Origin: Gp6-AA40 sp963772955 | GTDB taxonomy: Bacteria; Acidobacteriota; Vicinamibacteria; Vicinamibacterales; UBA2999 | Reading direction: 5' to 3' | NCBI GenBank assembly: GCA_963772955.1 | Contig: CAVYZF010000011.1 | Location: 372,001-436,000, forward strand | Length of the DNA: 64,000 nucleotides | The notes under the pieces: generated by a model | Database searches by the model: none | Told to the model about the DNA's origin: nothing | What the model saw: the letters and a program-made list of their open reading frames with translations, nothing else | Part shown: one piece after another, positions 26,401 to 35,156 of the stretch | Position numbering within the stretch: the first letter of the stretch is position 1 | Layout: each line of letters starts with the position of its first letter | Program-made: the position numbers and the translations under genes

Positions 26401-27339
26401 TCAGGCGGCGGACTCGGCGTCCGCGTCCTCGTCCATTTGCCGAACCGGCCGGCGACGGAGCACGCGGTTCCACCACATCACGACGCCGGTGAAGAACATC
26501 ACCGCGGGCACGAGGCCGACGATCGCCCAGAAGGCTTTCAACCAGGGCAGCCCTCGCCAGCGGCCGAAGTGCAACCGCGTGAGCCATGAGAGGACGATGT
26601 CGCCGGGGCGCTCACCGAGGAAGGCGTCTGGATCTGAAATCGAATCGACGAAGTTGGAGAACGGTTCCGGGACACCGAGATAAAAACCGGAGATGCCCCA
26701 CATCAACATGAAGAGGAAGAGCCAGAACCCGATCGAGCTGTGCAGGTCCCAGTTGAATCGTTTCCAGCCGACGCCGCGCTTGATCACGAGGCTCCGCTTC
26801 CAGCGGCTCACGCCTGGCCACCAGACAACGACGCCGGTCACAAAGAGCACGGTGGCGACTGCACTGAAGATGCCGTTCCAGAATCGCCCCTCGCGATCGA
26901 ACAGGAGTTCATCATGCAGACGCGCCAGCCAGAGGACGAAGTACTCGCCCTGTGTCACAGAGTCGCCGAGCTCCGCACCTGTGTACGGATCAAAGAGGCG
27001 CTCTTTCTTCACGCCGTCTTTCTCGACCCAGACTTCGAGCGTCGGGTTGCGACGCGAGATCCGGTCACCCAGTCGTGTGATCTCCCAACCGGGATACGCC
27101 TTCTGCGCCACCGCGCGCAGCTCGTCCTCGGTGAGGATCTTCCGTCCCTGCTCGTACTGCGGCCGCGGTGTCGCGAAATACCGATCCATCTCGTTGCGAT
27201 AGACCAGCGCGCTGCCCGTGATGCTGAGCATCACGATGTAGAGTCCAATCGCCAGGCCGATCCACAGATGAACTTGGAATGATGCCCGCCGCAGCCACAG
27301 CCGCTGCGGCTGCCGCATCCAGGCTTGCCAGAATTTCAC
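26401..27339 (-). CDS. PepSY-associated transmembrane protein
   Basis: 312 residues from GTG 27339, with a Gly-rich ribosome site upstream; ATG 27318 is the alternative. Four membrane helices: HLWIGLAIGLYIVMLSITGSALVY near the start, FSAVATVLFVTGVVVWWPG, FWLFLFMLMWGISGFYLG and FWAIVGLVPAVMFFTGVVMWW. Conserved His residues precede the helices (LHDELL, DLHSSIG), and a PepSY-like periplasmic domain lies after helix 1. This family is linked to iron uptake or ferric reduction in other bacteria; the role here is inferred only. The open frame extends to 27684 but is not family sequence there. Confidence 0.83.
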   Translation of the reverse strand: MKFWQAWMRQPQRLWLRRASFQVHLWIGLAIGLYIVMLSITGSALVYRNEMDRYFATPRPQYEQGRKILTEDELRAVAQKAYPGWEITRLGDRISRRNPTLEVWVEKDGVKKERLFDPYTGAELGDSVTQGEYFVLWLARLHDELLFDREGRFWNGIFSAVATVLFVTGVVVWWPGVSRWKRSLVIKRGVGWKRFNWDLHSSIGFWLFLFMLMWGISGFYLGVPEPFSNFVDSISDPDAFLGERPGDIVLSWLTRLHFGRWRGLPWLKAFWAIVGLVPAVMFFTGVVMWWNRVLRRRPVRQMDEDADAESAA

Positions 27340-27450
27340 GTCGCCCCCGCCTCGGCCATCGAACGCCGCCCGTGAGTTGTACACCACATTCCGAAGTTTT
27401 GCCCCCATCCAGCCGATAAGACATGAAACCCCATGGAAGAGCGACTGGGC

Positions 27451-28155
27451 ATGCGATTCCGTGCATTTCTGTTTGCGGCCTTCGCGGCGTGGACCTGGCC
27501 ATCCCAGGCGGATGCCCAGATCTACGCATGGAGGGACGCCAACGGGACGCTGGTCCTTTCCGACCGATCGATCGACGCGCCAACCACGGTCTACAAGGTC
27601 GCTGGCTCGCCCAAGTACGTGACGACCCGCCCCGCCGAGGACGTCGTTGAGGACGAACGATTCGAGCCGCTCATTCAGGAGCACGCGGCCCGGCGGTCTT
27701 TGCGGCCCGAGCTCGTGCGAGCCGTCATCCAGGTCGAGTCCGGCTTCAATCCGCGCGCACTCTCCCCCAAGGGTGCAATGGGATTGATGCAGCTGATGCC
27801 GGCCACGGCGCGCAGCCTTGGCGTGAACAACCCCTGGGATCCCGCACAGAACATTCGCGGGGGCACCGACTATCTTCGCGAGCTCCTCGACGAGTACGAG
27901 GGCAACGAAGAGCTTGCTCTCGCGGCGTACAACGCCGGTTCCGGCGCGGTCGCGAAGTATGGCCGCCGGATACCTCCATACCGCGAAACACGCGACTACG
28001 TTCGTAAGGTCGGCGCTGCCGCTGGTGAAGGCCCGGCCTCATCGGGCAAAAAGCTCATCATCTACAAGACCATCGAGGTCCTGGACGGCCGCGCGGTTCC
28101 GCGATATTCATCGGAGAAGCCCTCCTCAGGAAGCTTTCAGATCGTCAGCCGCTGA
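27451..28155 (+). CDS. Lytic transglycosylase with N-terminal DUF4124-like domain
   Basis: About 234 residues from ATG 27451 (an in-frame ATG at 27433 is the alternative). Signal MRFRAFLFAAFAAWTWPSQADA. Next a short DUF4124-like stretch (IYAWRDANGTLVLSDRS). Then a Slt-type domain with the catalytic Glu in VIQVESGFNPRALSPKGAMG, the LMQLMPATARSLGV block and LALAAYNAG. Cuts peptidoglycan in the periplasm. Divergent from the PepSY gene. Confidence 0.9.
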   Translation: MRFRAFLFAAFAAWTWPSQADAQIYAWRDANGTLVLSDRSIDAPTTVYKVAGSPKYVTTRPAEDVVEDERFEPLIQEHAARRSLRPELVRAVIQVESGFNPRALSPKGAMGLMQLMPATARSLGVNNPWDPAQNIRGGTDYLRELLDEYEGNEELALAAYNAGSGAVAKYGRRIPPYRETRDYVRKVGAAAGEGPASSGKKLIIYKTIEVLDGRAVPRYSSEKPSSGSFQIVSR

Positions 28156-28174
28156 AATTCGCAGTGACCAACCG

Positions 28175-28204
28175 GTAGCGGCGCGTCTGAAGACGCGCCT
28201 CTAC
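28175..28204. repeat. GGCGCGTCT / AGACGCGCC hairpin
   Basis: Perfect 9-base arms at 28180-28188 and 28191-28199 with a 2-base loop, extended by GTAG/CTAC outside. Related to the hairpin at 29449-29466. Confidence 0.7.
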
Positions 28205-28206
28205 GC

Positions 28207-28212
28207 TATAGT
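28207..28212 (+). promoter_or_regulatory. -10-like box TATAGT, 6 bases before GTG 28219
   Basis: At leaderless distance from the GTG; follows directly on the GCGCGTCT hairpin. Confidence 0.4.
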
Positions 28213-28218
28213 CCCTTC

Positions 28219-29091
28219 GTGCGCGCTTCACGCACGTGCATCCTCATCGTCCTGTGTGCGGCGGCAAGCCTCGCGGGCCAGAGCCCTGAGCCGCTGCCGC
28301 AATCACTCACACAGATGATCGAGGCCGAGCGCGCCTTCGCGGCCCGGGCGCTCGTCGCCGGATGGAAGCAGGCGTTCCTCGAGTATTTCGCGCCCGACGC
28401 CGTCGGCTTCGATCAGGGTCAGGCCGGGCTCGCGCGTGAGCAGCTTGCCAAGGCTCCCGATCCTCCGCCCGATCTGCAGCTCATTTGGGAACCACGGTTC
28501 GGCGACATCGCCGGCAGCGGTGATCTCGGCTATCTGACGGGACCTGTCCGCAACGTGCGTGCCTCGCGTGACGGAGGCAAGCCGCGCTATTCCAACTACA
28601 TGAGCGTGTGGAAGCGACAGCGCGACGGCTCGTTCAAGGTCGTGATGGACGCCGGCATCAACACGTCAGGACCAGTGACGTTCGCTCCTGGCTTCACACG
28701 AGCCTCGCAAGCGAACCGCTTCACCGGCGACTACGACGACACCACACCGCCTCTCGGCACGGCGGATGGACTGCTCAATGCGGAACTGCGTCGCGATCAG
28801 GCTCGCGCCTACCGTCCGAACCTGACTGCCTTGGCCCGGCTCCATCGCCCGAATGTGATGCCGATCGTGGGTGACAAGCGGATCCTGCAATGGCTTGCCA
28901 CACAACCAGCGTTCACGACGACGGACACTCGATACACGGAAGCGGCAAAATCAGGCGATCTCGGCTACTCGTGGGGCACTTACAGCACCAAAGGTGGGCG
29001 CGCGACCAATGGTGGGTTCTACGTGCGGGTCTGGGTCCGGGAGCGAAATGGCCAGTGGAAAGTGGCACTCGACGTCCTTCAGCCGCAGTGA
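28219..29091 (+). CDS. Exported SnoaL/DUF4440-like protein with two NTF2-type halves
   Basis: 290 residues, GTG start. A signal segment (CILIVLCAAASLAG) is followed by EAERAFAARALVAGWKQAFLEYFAPDAVGF, the typical DUF4440 first helix and strand. SGDLGYLTGPVRN plus YMSVWKRQRDGSFKVVMDAG forms one cone-like half. A second similar half ends SGDLGYSWGTYS, FYVRVWVRERNGQWKVALDV. The two SGDLGY motifs suggest an internal duplication. Either an enzyme on an unknown small molecule or a binding protein; no catalytic residues can be named. Confidence 0.78.
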   Translation: MRASRTCILIVLCAAASLAGQSPEPLPQSLTQMIEAERAFAARALVAGWKQAFLEYFAPDAVGFDQGQAGLAREQLAKAPDPPPDLQLIWEPRFGDIAGSGDLGYLTGPVRNVRASRDGGKPRYSNYMSVWKRQRDGSFKVVMDAGINTSGPVTFAPGFTRASQANRFTGDYDDTTPPLGTADGLLNAELRRDQARAYRPNLTALARLHRPNVMPIVGDKRILQWLATQPAFTTTDTRYTEAAKSGDLGYSWGTYSTKGGRATNGGFYVRVWVRERNGQWKVALDVLQPQ

Positions 29092-29105
29092 CACGGCGGG
29101 CGTGG

Positions 29106-29111
29106 TACAAT
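29106..29111 (+). promoter_or_regulatory. Possible rpsT -10 box TACAAT
   Basis: TACAAT lies 50 bases before rpsT. The leader between holds a small CGTGA-TTCACG hairpin, a possible site for S20 feedback, which is inference only. Confidence 0.35.
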
Positions 29112-29161
29112 AAGCGCTTTGTAGCCGTGAGATTTTTCACGACTGAGAGGACGCCAGAACC

Positions 29162-29431
29162 GTGGCCAAGCGCACCAAGTCCGCACTGAAGGCAAATCGA
29201 CAGAACATCAAACGCCGGGAACACAACCGGACCATGCGGTCCAAGCTGCGTTCGGCGCTCAAGTCCATCCGGGCTTCACTCGACGCCAAGGATGTGACCG
29301 GGGCGAAGGCGGCGCTCAGCAAGACCGTGTCGCTCGTCGACAAGATGGCGACGAAGGGAATCATTCACAGCAACACGGCTGGGCGTTACAAGTCGCGGCT
29401 GGCGACTCGGCTTCAGAAGGCGTCGGCGTAG
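29162..29431 (+). CDS. rpsT: 30S ribosomal protein S20
   Basis: 89 residues, GTG start, ribosome site GAGAGGAC upstream. Binds 16S rRNA early in 30S assembly. Typical basic start MAKRTKSALKANRQNIKRRE, and the late MATKGIIHSNTAGRYKSRLA motif. Full length. Convergent with holA across hairpins. Confidence 0.97.
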   Translation: MAKRTKSALKANRQNIKRREHNRTMRSKLRSALKSIRASLDAKDVTGAKAALSKTVSLVDKMATKGIIHSNTAGRYKSRLATRLQKASA

Positions 29432-29448
29432 ACAGCCTCAGCCCACAG

Positions 29449-29489
29449 GCGCGTCTGGAGACGCGCGTGCCAGCGAGCCTCAGGCTCGC
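29449..29489. terminator. Double hairpin between convergent rpsT and holA
   Basis: First stem GCGCGTCT (29449-29456) with AGACGCGC (29459-29466). Second stem GCGAGCC (29473-29479) with GGCTCGC (29483-29489), overlapping the end of holA. No T-run, so a role in ending both transcripts is a guess. The first stem is the same family as 28175-28204. Confidence 0.5.
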
Positions 29490-30409
29490 CGGCTCTCGCA
29501 CAATTCCACCACCAACCGCTCGATCAGGATCCGCGGGTCTCCGCCCGAGGATTTCAACGCAATATCCGTCCGGAAGACCGCTTCGACGGCCGACTTTACG
29601 CGCCGTGCCGGCAGCCGCTGCGCTGCAAGCCGCAACTGGCCGAGGATGAAGAACGGCACCATGCCCGCCTCGAGCGAACGTCCCACTTCCCTGAGCGCTT
29701 CACGCACATCGTTGCGCTGAATCGCGTTGGCGATTCCAAAATCGGCGTGCGCCTCCGGGCCAGCCGGCACCGCCTGCTTCACATCGTCCGGCGTGATCGT
29801 CTGTTGCCCCATCGCGTAGAGACTGAGGCGCTCGAGTCCTTTCCGCAGGCGAACGATGTCCAGACCAGTTCGTGCGACGAGCGCCCGCGGGGTTGCCGGA
29901 TCGAGGGTGAGGCCGTCACGCGCGGCCCGGACCTTGACCCAGCGTTCGGCGTCGGCCTCGTTCTCGATGACACCGCAATTGACGACCTGCGCCTTGTTCA
30001 TGAGCCGCTTGACAACGCGGCGGCGCAGATCGAGAGTGCCGCAGACGAAGACAATCGTCGTATGAGGCGCAGGCGCATCGAGGAACTCCTCGAGCCTCTG
30101 CAGTTCTTCTTCGGATGCCTTGCTCTCTCGCTTCGGGATGAACAGCTTTTCCGCTTCGTGGACGATCACCACTCTGCGCGGCACCATCATCGGCAGCGTG
30201 CTCGCGGAGTCGACGAGATCGTTCACCCTCATCTCGCCGCCATACATCCGCTCGACGTTGAAGGCGCGCAGCCCCTCGTCAACCATCTCGGAGAACTCGG
30301 CCGCGACCGCCGACTTCTCCTGATCGTCGCCGCCCACGAGAGCGTAGAGCGGCTCGGTCTCGCCGGAGGCGATCTGTTTGCGGAGAACCGTGGTCGCAAC
30401 GGGCGGCAC
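29480..30409 (-). CDS. holA: DNA polymerase III subunit delta
   Basis: 309 residues, GTG start. Clamp-loader subunit that opens the beta clamp. Family pattern: PLYALVGGDDQEKS at the start, FNVERMYG, TLPMMVPRRVVIVHEAEKL, then the helical C-terminal collar. The glycine-rich P-loop is degenerate, as in all delta subunits. Starts 4 bases after the lptE stop; the leuS-lptE-holA order is common in Gram-negative bacteria. Confidence 0.9.
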   Translation of the reverse strand: MPPVATTVLRKQIASGETEPLYALVGGDDQEKSAVAAEFSEMVDEGLRAFNVERMYGGEMRVNDLVDSASTLPMMVPRRVVIVHEAEKLFIPKRESKASEEELQRLEEFLDAPAPHTTIVFVCGTLDLRRRVVKRLMNKAQVVNCGVIENEADAERWVKVRAARDGLTLDPATPRALVARTGLDIVRLRKGLERLSLYAMGQQTITPDDVKQAVPAGPEAHADFGIANAIQRNDVREALREVGRSLEAGMVPFFILGQLRLAAQRLPARRVKSAVEAVFRTDIALKSSGGDPRILIERLVVELCESRRA

Positions 30410-30413
30410 GCGG

Positions 30414-30968
30414 CTAAAACGCCTCCAGGATAGCGGTCACGATCGACCGCGCCACGTCCGTCGCGATGCGATCGGCCGATGTTCGCTCCTGGTCGACAAA
30501 CGTCGATCCCAGATTCGTGATGTCACCGCCGCGCTGGGAAAGATCGTACTCACCGCGAACCGTCAGCGCATCGTTCGACCACAACGCCATGTTCGTCTGC
30601 GCGTCCGTAAAGGCCACCTTGATCGTCCAGGTAAAGAGATACCTCGAGGCCAGTTGCTGTTCGTTGAAGCCGACAGGCTGAACGGAGATGGCGAGGATCT
30701 CTCCGGTCAGAATGGCGTCAGCTCCCTGAATGTCCGGCACCACGCGGTACTTGCCGCGGCCGATGAACTCCGTGCGCACCTTGTCGGTCAGTACCTGCTC
30801 GACCTGAGAGAAGCTGCTGCGATTCTCGAACGAGGGGATGCCGACCACTCTGATCGAGTCGGGCAGGAACGAGCCGCGGCCGGCGAGCGCGTACCCACAC
30901 CCTGATGACAGGAACCCGAGCATCAGAGTGGTGGCAATCGCGAGCTTATTGAACGACCAGCGAGACAA
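30414..30968 (-). CDS. lptE: LPS-assembly lipoprotein LptE
   Basis: 184 residues from TTG 30968. Outer-membrane lipoprotein that plugs LptD and delivers LPS to the surface. The signal segment FNKLAIATTLMLGFLSSGC ends in a lipobox with the acylated Cys. The body has GYALAGRGSFLPDSIRVVGIPSFENRS and the conserved QVEQVLTDKVRTEF. No ATG gives a full signal peptide; TTG 30968 is preceded by AAGGAAAGC and lies inside the last codons of leuS, a 23-base overlap that implies coupling. Confidence 0.85.
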   Translation of the reverse strand: MSRWSFNKLAIATTLMLGFLSSGCGYALAGRGSFLPDSIRVVGIPSFENRSSFSQVEQVLTDKVRTEFIGRGKYRVVPDIQGADAILTGEILAISVQPVGFNEQQLASRYLFTWTIKVAFTDAQTNMALWSNDALTVRGEYDLSQRGGDITNLGSTFVDQERTSADRIATDVARSIVTAILEAF

Positions 30969-33478
30969 GCTTTCCTTTCGCGACGACGACCTTCTTGATC
31001 GTCTTCCCGTCTGTGTGCGACTTGACTGCCGGATCAGCCAGCGCCAGGGCCTCGAGTTCGGCCTCGGAGGCACCGGCATGAACCGTCAATCGACTGCGAA
31101 CCTTTCCGTTGATCTGCACCGGCACGACAATCTCGTCAGCCTTCGCGACTTCGGCATCGAACTCCGGCCACCCGGACGCGGACAAACCGCCCTTGTGACC
31201 CAGCATCTCCCACAGTTCTTCACCCGTGTGCGGAGCAAACGGCGAGATCATCCGAACCAGCGCATCAACGGCTTCCGTCACGACGACGACGGTGCCAGGA
31301 CGCTCGAGAACGCTGGTCTGCGTCGCCGCAGATGTGTGACGGGCAGGACTGCCTGTTTCCGTCTGCTCGCTGAACACATAGAGCTCGTTGACCAGCTCCA
31401 TGATCGCGGAGACCGCCGTGTTGAGCTGCTGGCGCTCCTCGATGTCCACGGTGACGCGCCGGATCGTTTCGTGCGTCTTTCGGCGCACACTTCGTTCAGC
31501 CGCGGACAGTTCGTCCGTGTTCTTCGTCCCGCGTCCGGACGCAACCGCGCCGGCCCAGTGATCGACGAGCCGCCACACGCGCGCGAGGAAGCGGAAGCTG
31601 CCCTCGAGACCAGTATCGGTCCACTCGACCTCTTTCTCGGGCGGCGCGACGAACATCACGTACAGACGAAGAGCGTCCGCGCCGAATTTCTGCAGCATCG
31701 TATCGGGATCGACAACGTTGCCCTTCGACTTGGACATCACGTTGCCGTCCTTGAGCACCATGCCCTGCGTCAGCAGCTGCGCGAACGGCTCGGCGTGATC
31801 GACCATCCCGATATCGCGGAACACGCGCGCGAAGAAGCGCGAGTAGATCAGATGCAGGATCGCGTGCTCGACACCGCCGCTGTAGAAATCGACCGGCAGC
31901 CAGTACCTGCAATTTCGCCGGATCGAACGCCATCTTGTCGTTGCGCGGATCCACGAAGCGGTAGAAGTACCAGGAGGAGTCGACGAACGTATCCATCGTG
32001 TCCGTCTCACGGCGAGCCGGGCCGCCGCACTTCGGACAGGTGACGTTGACGAACTGTGGCACCTGCGCGAGTGGCGAGTCGCCACGGCCGGTGAACTGCG
32101 CGATCTTCGGCAGCTCCACTGGCAGCTGGTCGTCCGGCACCGGCACGATCCCGTCCTTCTCACAGTAGATCATCGGGATCGGTGTGCCCCAGTACCGCTG
32201 CCGCGAGATGCCCCAGTCCTTCAGGCGGAACTGAACCGTCCCCTCGCCGATCCCGCGGGCACGCGCCCACTCGATCATTCGCTTCTGTGCGTCCTCGGAG
32301 CTCAGACCGGTGAACTCTCCCGAGTCGACGAGCGTGCCGTACGCCGGCACCGCTTCGGTCATCCCATCAGACGAAGCGGCCTTGCCATCAGCCGTGACGA
32401 CGACACGCACGGGCAAGTTGAACTTCCGGGCAAACTCGAAGTCCCGTTCGTCGTGGGCGGGCACGGCCATCACTGCGCCGGTCCCGTACTCACCAAGGAT
32501 GAAGTTCGCCACCCAGATCGGCACGGGCTGACCGGTAAACGGATTGATCGCGCGGAAGCCGGTGTCGAATCCCTGTTTTTCGATGTCGCCGCTGACGCGC
32601 GCGGCGCGATCCTGCAACCGGAACTCCTGCGCCTTCCGCTTGAAGCCGCCAGGATCCGGAGAGCGGTCAGCGAAGCTGGCGACGAGCGGATGTTCAGGAC
32701 CGAGCAGCACGAACGTCGCACCGAAGATTGTGTCGATGCGGGTTGTGAAGACCTCGATGAAGCCGGGATCCGCGAGCGGGAACTTCACGCGAGCGCCCTC
32801 GGACTTCCCGATCCAGTTCCGTTGCATCGTCAGAACCTTATCGGGCCAGCGCGTGAGTTCCGCCGTGGCATCGAGTAACTCGTCGGCGTACGCCGTGATC
32901 CGGAAGAACCACTGCTCCAGGTCACGAGTCTCGACCGGCGTGCCGCAACGCCAACAGCCGCCGTCGACGACCTGCTCGTTGGCGAGCACGGTGTGATCGA
33001 CCGGGCACCAGTTGACCGACGACTTGCGCCGGTACGCGAGGCCGCGCTCGAACATTCGGATGAACAGCCACTGGTTCCACTTGTAGTACTCGGGATCGCA
33101 GGTCGCCAGCTCGCGCTCCCACGCGTAGCTGATGCCGAGACGCTGCAGCTGCCCCTTCATGTGCGCAATGTTGCCGCGCGTGGAAACCTCTGGATGAATG
33201 CCGCTCTTGATCGCCGCGTTCTCTGCGGGCAGACCGAAGGCGTCCCAGCCAAAGGGATGGAGGACGTTGTAGCCGCGCATCCGCTTGGTGCGCGCCATCA
33301 CGTCGCCGATGATGTAGTTCCGCACGTGGCCGACGTGAGCGTGGCCCGAGGGATACGCGAACATCTCGAGGCAATAGAACTTCGGCCGGGATGTATCGAC
33401 CTCTACTTCGAATGCGCGTGAGTCTGCCCAGCGCTTCTGCCACTTCCGATCGAGTTCCTGCGGGTGGTAATCAGCCAT
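30946..33478 (-). CDS. leuS: Leucyl-tRNA synthetase, apparent one-base frameshift near 31909
   Basis: About 843 residues if the frame is repaired. The N-terminal half from ATG 33478 has the HIGH-type motif PSGHAHVGH, the CP1 editing domain and WYFYRFVDPRND. At 31909 it runs into a nonsense tail that stays open to 31496. The other frame picks up at RYWLPVDFYSGGVEHAILHL, has the KMSKS loop VMSKSKGNVVDP, the anticodon domain and the C-terminal PVQINGKVRSRLTV. One surplus base between AAATTG and GGTACTGG explains both. A cell needs this enzyme, so a sequencing error is more likely than a dead gene. Confidence 0.93.
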
Positions 33479-33485
33479 ATGAAAC

Positions 33486-33562
33486 GGGGTCGGGGGTCAT
33501 TTGTTGAGGACAGTCAGTGTCGGTTCGCCGACAAGTGTCCTGATCAAATGACTCCCGACCCC
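33486..33562. repeat. Long nested hairpin, GGGGTCGGGGGTCATTTG type
   Basis: 18-base arms at 33486-33503 and 33545-33562 with one mismatch. The centre holds a second perfect stem TGTCGG-TTCG-CCGACA at 33518-33533 with a TTCG tetraloop. Lies between a TATAAT box and leuS, so it would be in the leuS leader if that promoter is used. Confidence 0.75.
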
Positions 33563-33569
33563 ATTGCCT

Positions 33570-33575
33570 ATTATA
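33570..33575 (-). promoter_or_regulatory. Possible leuS -10 box TATAAT
   Basis: Minus-strand TATAAT, 91 bases before leuS, overlapping the stop of the deacetylase gene. The long hairpin would lie in the transcript leader. Confidence 0.4.
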
Positions 33576-34596
33576 GCTTCCAGTACTTCGCGAGATGCGG
33601 CGTGACTGCCTTGATCGTGGCTTCGCCACGAGATGTTGGTCCCGCAGGCTCGCTGCTGCTGGTCTTCTCTCCGGCAAGCGCGCCAATCGACGCGCGTAAG
33701 CTCGTCGCCAACCCGGCCAGGTCGTAGCCGCCTTCCGTGATCGCGACGACGCGTCCCTGCGCCGTCGCGTCGGCGATGCCGGCGATGGCGCGCGTCAGTC
33801 GTCCGAAGTACTCACCGGTCAGACGCATGCCCGCGAGGGGATCGTCCATATGCGCATCGAACCCAGCCGAGATCAGCACGAGCTCCGGTCGAAACTGCTC
33901 GAGCACCGGGAGCGCGACTCGCGTATACGCCGCCTCGTAGTCCGCATCCGTCGCACCCGCGGCGAGCGGCAGGTTCACCGTGAAACCAGCGCCGGCTCCC
34001 TTGCCGATATCGCCGGCAGCACCGGTGCCCGGATAGTACGGATACTGATGCGACGACAGGAACAGCACCGATGGGTCGTCGTAGAAGCTCCACTGCGTAC
34101 CGTTGCCGTGATGCACGTCGTAGTCGACGATCGCGACGCGCGAGAGGCCGCGTGAGCGCGCGTGCGCAGCGGCGATGGCGATGCTGTTGAAAAAGCAAAA
34201 GCCCATCGCCTTCGCGTGCTCCGCGTGGTGTCCCGGCGGCCGCACCAGGGCGAAGGCGCGAGTGCCCGCGCCTTGCTGCAGCACGTGGTCAACCGCGCTG
34301 ACCGCTGCACCGGCGGCCGTCGTCGCCGCGTCCCAGGTATGTGGAGACGTAAACGTGTCGGGATCGAGCGCGACGGCTCGCCCGGCCGTCTCCTTGATCA
34401 TCGCGATGTACTCGGCCGCGTGAATGCGACCGATTTCCGCCTCGGTTGCGGCCCTGGGTTCTTCGACGGCTATACCCTTCCTGCGAGACTCTGCAGCCAC
34501 GGCCTGCATGACCTCGAAGCGTTCAACGCGTTCGGGATGGCCGGGAGGGGTCAGGTGATCGGCGAAGATCGGCGATGTGAAGAGAGTCAGAGACAC
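33571..34596 (-). CDS. Histone-deacetylase-family / acetylpolyamine amidohydrolase-like protein
   Basis: 341 residues, GTG start. Zinc hydrolase of the arginase-deacetylase fold: HPERVERF, RPPGHHAE (catalytic His pair), VDYDVHHGNGTQ and GFDAHMDDPL (zinc Asp/His), EGGYDLAGL. Removes acetyl groups from an unknown protein, polyamine or other amide in the cytoplasm. A TACAAT box lies 6 bases before the GTG. Full family length. Confidence 0.9.
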   Translation of the reverse strand: MSLTLFTSPIFADHLTPPGHPERVERFEVMQAVAAESRRKGIAVEEPRAATEAEIGRIHAAEYIAMIKETAGRAVALDPDTFTSPHTWDAATTAAGAAVSAVDHVLQQGAGTRAFALVRPPGHHAEHAKAMGFCFFNSIAIAAAHARSRGLSRVAIVDYDVHHGNGTQWSFYDDPSVLFLSSHQYPYYPGTGAAGDIGKGAGAGFTVNLPLAAGATDADYEAAYTRVALPVLEQFRPELVLISAGFDAHMDDPLAGMRLTGEYFGRLTRAIAGIADATAQGRVVAITEGGYDLAGLATSLRASIGALAGEKTSSSEPAGPTSRGEATIKAVTPHLAKYWKL

Positions 34597-34602
34597 GGGA
34601 GA

Positions 34603-34608
34603 ATTGTA
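34603..34608 (-). promoter_or_regulatory. -10-like box TACAAT, 6 bases before GTG 34596
   Basis: Minus-strand TACAAT at leaderless distance from the deacetylase start. Confidence 0.45.
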
Positions 34609-34628
34609 CGGTCAATAGGCTCGTTCAC

Positions 34629-34656
34629 TCCCAACGACCAATTCCCAACTCCCAAG
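34629..34656. repeat. Four 7-base NNCCAAN units
   Basis: Units at 34629, 34636, 34643 and 34650 (TCCCAAC, GACCAAT, TCCCAAC, TCCCAAG) with exact 7-base steps and no facing array. Ends just before the ribosome site of the DUF456 gene. Confidence 0.65.
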
Positions 34657-34666
34657 GTTTCAGACC

Positions 34667-35146
34667 ATGACAATCGTTCTCGCAACATTGGCCGTGGTGA
34701 TGGTCATCATCGGTCTCTTCGGCGTGGTGATGCCGGCGCTGCCGGGTCACATGCTGATCCTGGCCGGGCTCATCGTCGGGGCATGGGCGAACGGTTTCAC
34801 ACGCGTCGGTGTCTGGACGCTGGTCGTGCTCGGCGTCATCGCGCTCGCCAGCTATGGAGTTGACTTCGTTGCGGTGGCGCTCGGGGCAAAACGCCTCGGA
34901 GCCAGCCCGCGCGCGATGACAGGCGCGGCTCTTGGGACTGTCGCCGGTCTCTTCTTCGGCCTGCCCGGCGTCATCGTCGGCCCGTTTGTGGGCGCGGTCA
35001 TCGGCGAGCTGACGACCAACCGCGACTTCGTGAAGGCCGGAAAAGCCGGCGTGGCGGCGTGGTTTGGCTTCGCGATCGGCACAGCCGTGAAGGTGGCACT
35101 GGCCTTCCTGATGATCGGCATCTTCCTCGTCGCGCTCGTGTTCTAA
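34667..35146 (+). CDS. DUF456 family membrane protein
   Basis: 159 residues, at least four membrane helices. Family pattern: GLFGVVMPALPGHMLILAGLIVGAW, then YGVDFVAVALGAKRLGAS, then GLPGVIVGPFVGAVIGE. The repeated GLxGxxxPxLPG motif resembles small Gly-zipper membrane proteins. Function unknown. Ten bases before the PQQ sugar dehydrogenase, so they may share an mRNA. Confidence 0.85.
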   Translation: MTIVLATLAVVMVIIGLFGVVMPALPGHMLILAGLIVGAWANGFTRVGVWTLVVLGVIALASYGVDFVAVALGAKRLGASPRAMTGAALGTVAGLFFGLPGVIVGPFVGAVIGELTTNRDFVKAGKAGVAAWFGFAIGTAVKVALAFLMIGIFLVALVF

Positions 35147-35156
35147 TGAGCCCACT

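Noticed and set aside
27340..27684. N-terminal extension of the PepSY gene
   Set aside because: Antisense to the transglycosylase and without membrane or family pattern.
33486..33562. T-box riboswitch upstream of leuS
   Set aside because: No T-box bulge or specifier loop. The structure is a simple symmetric palindrome.
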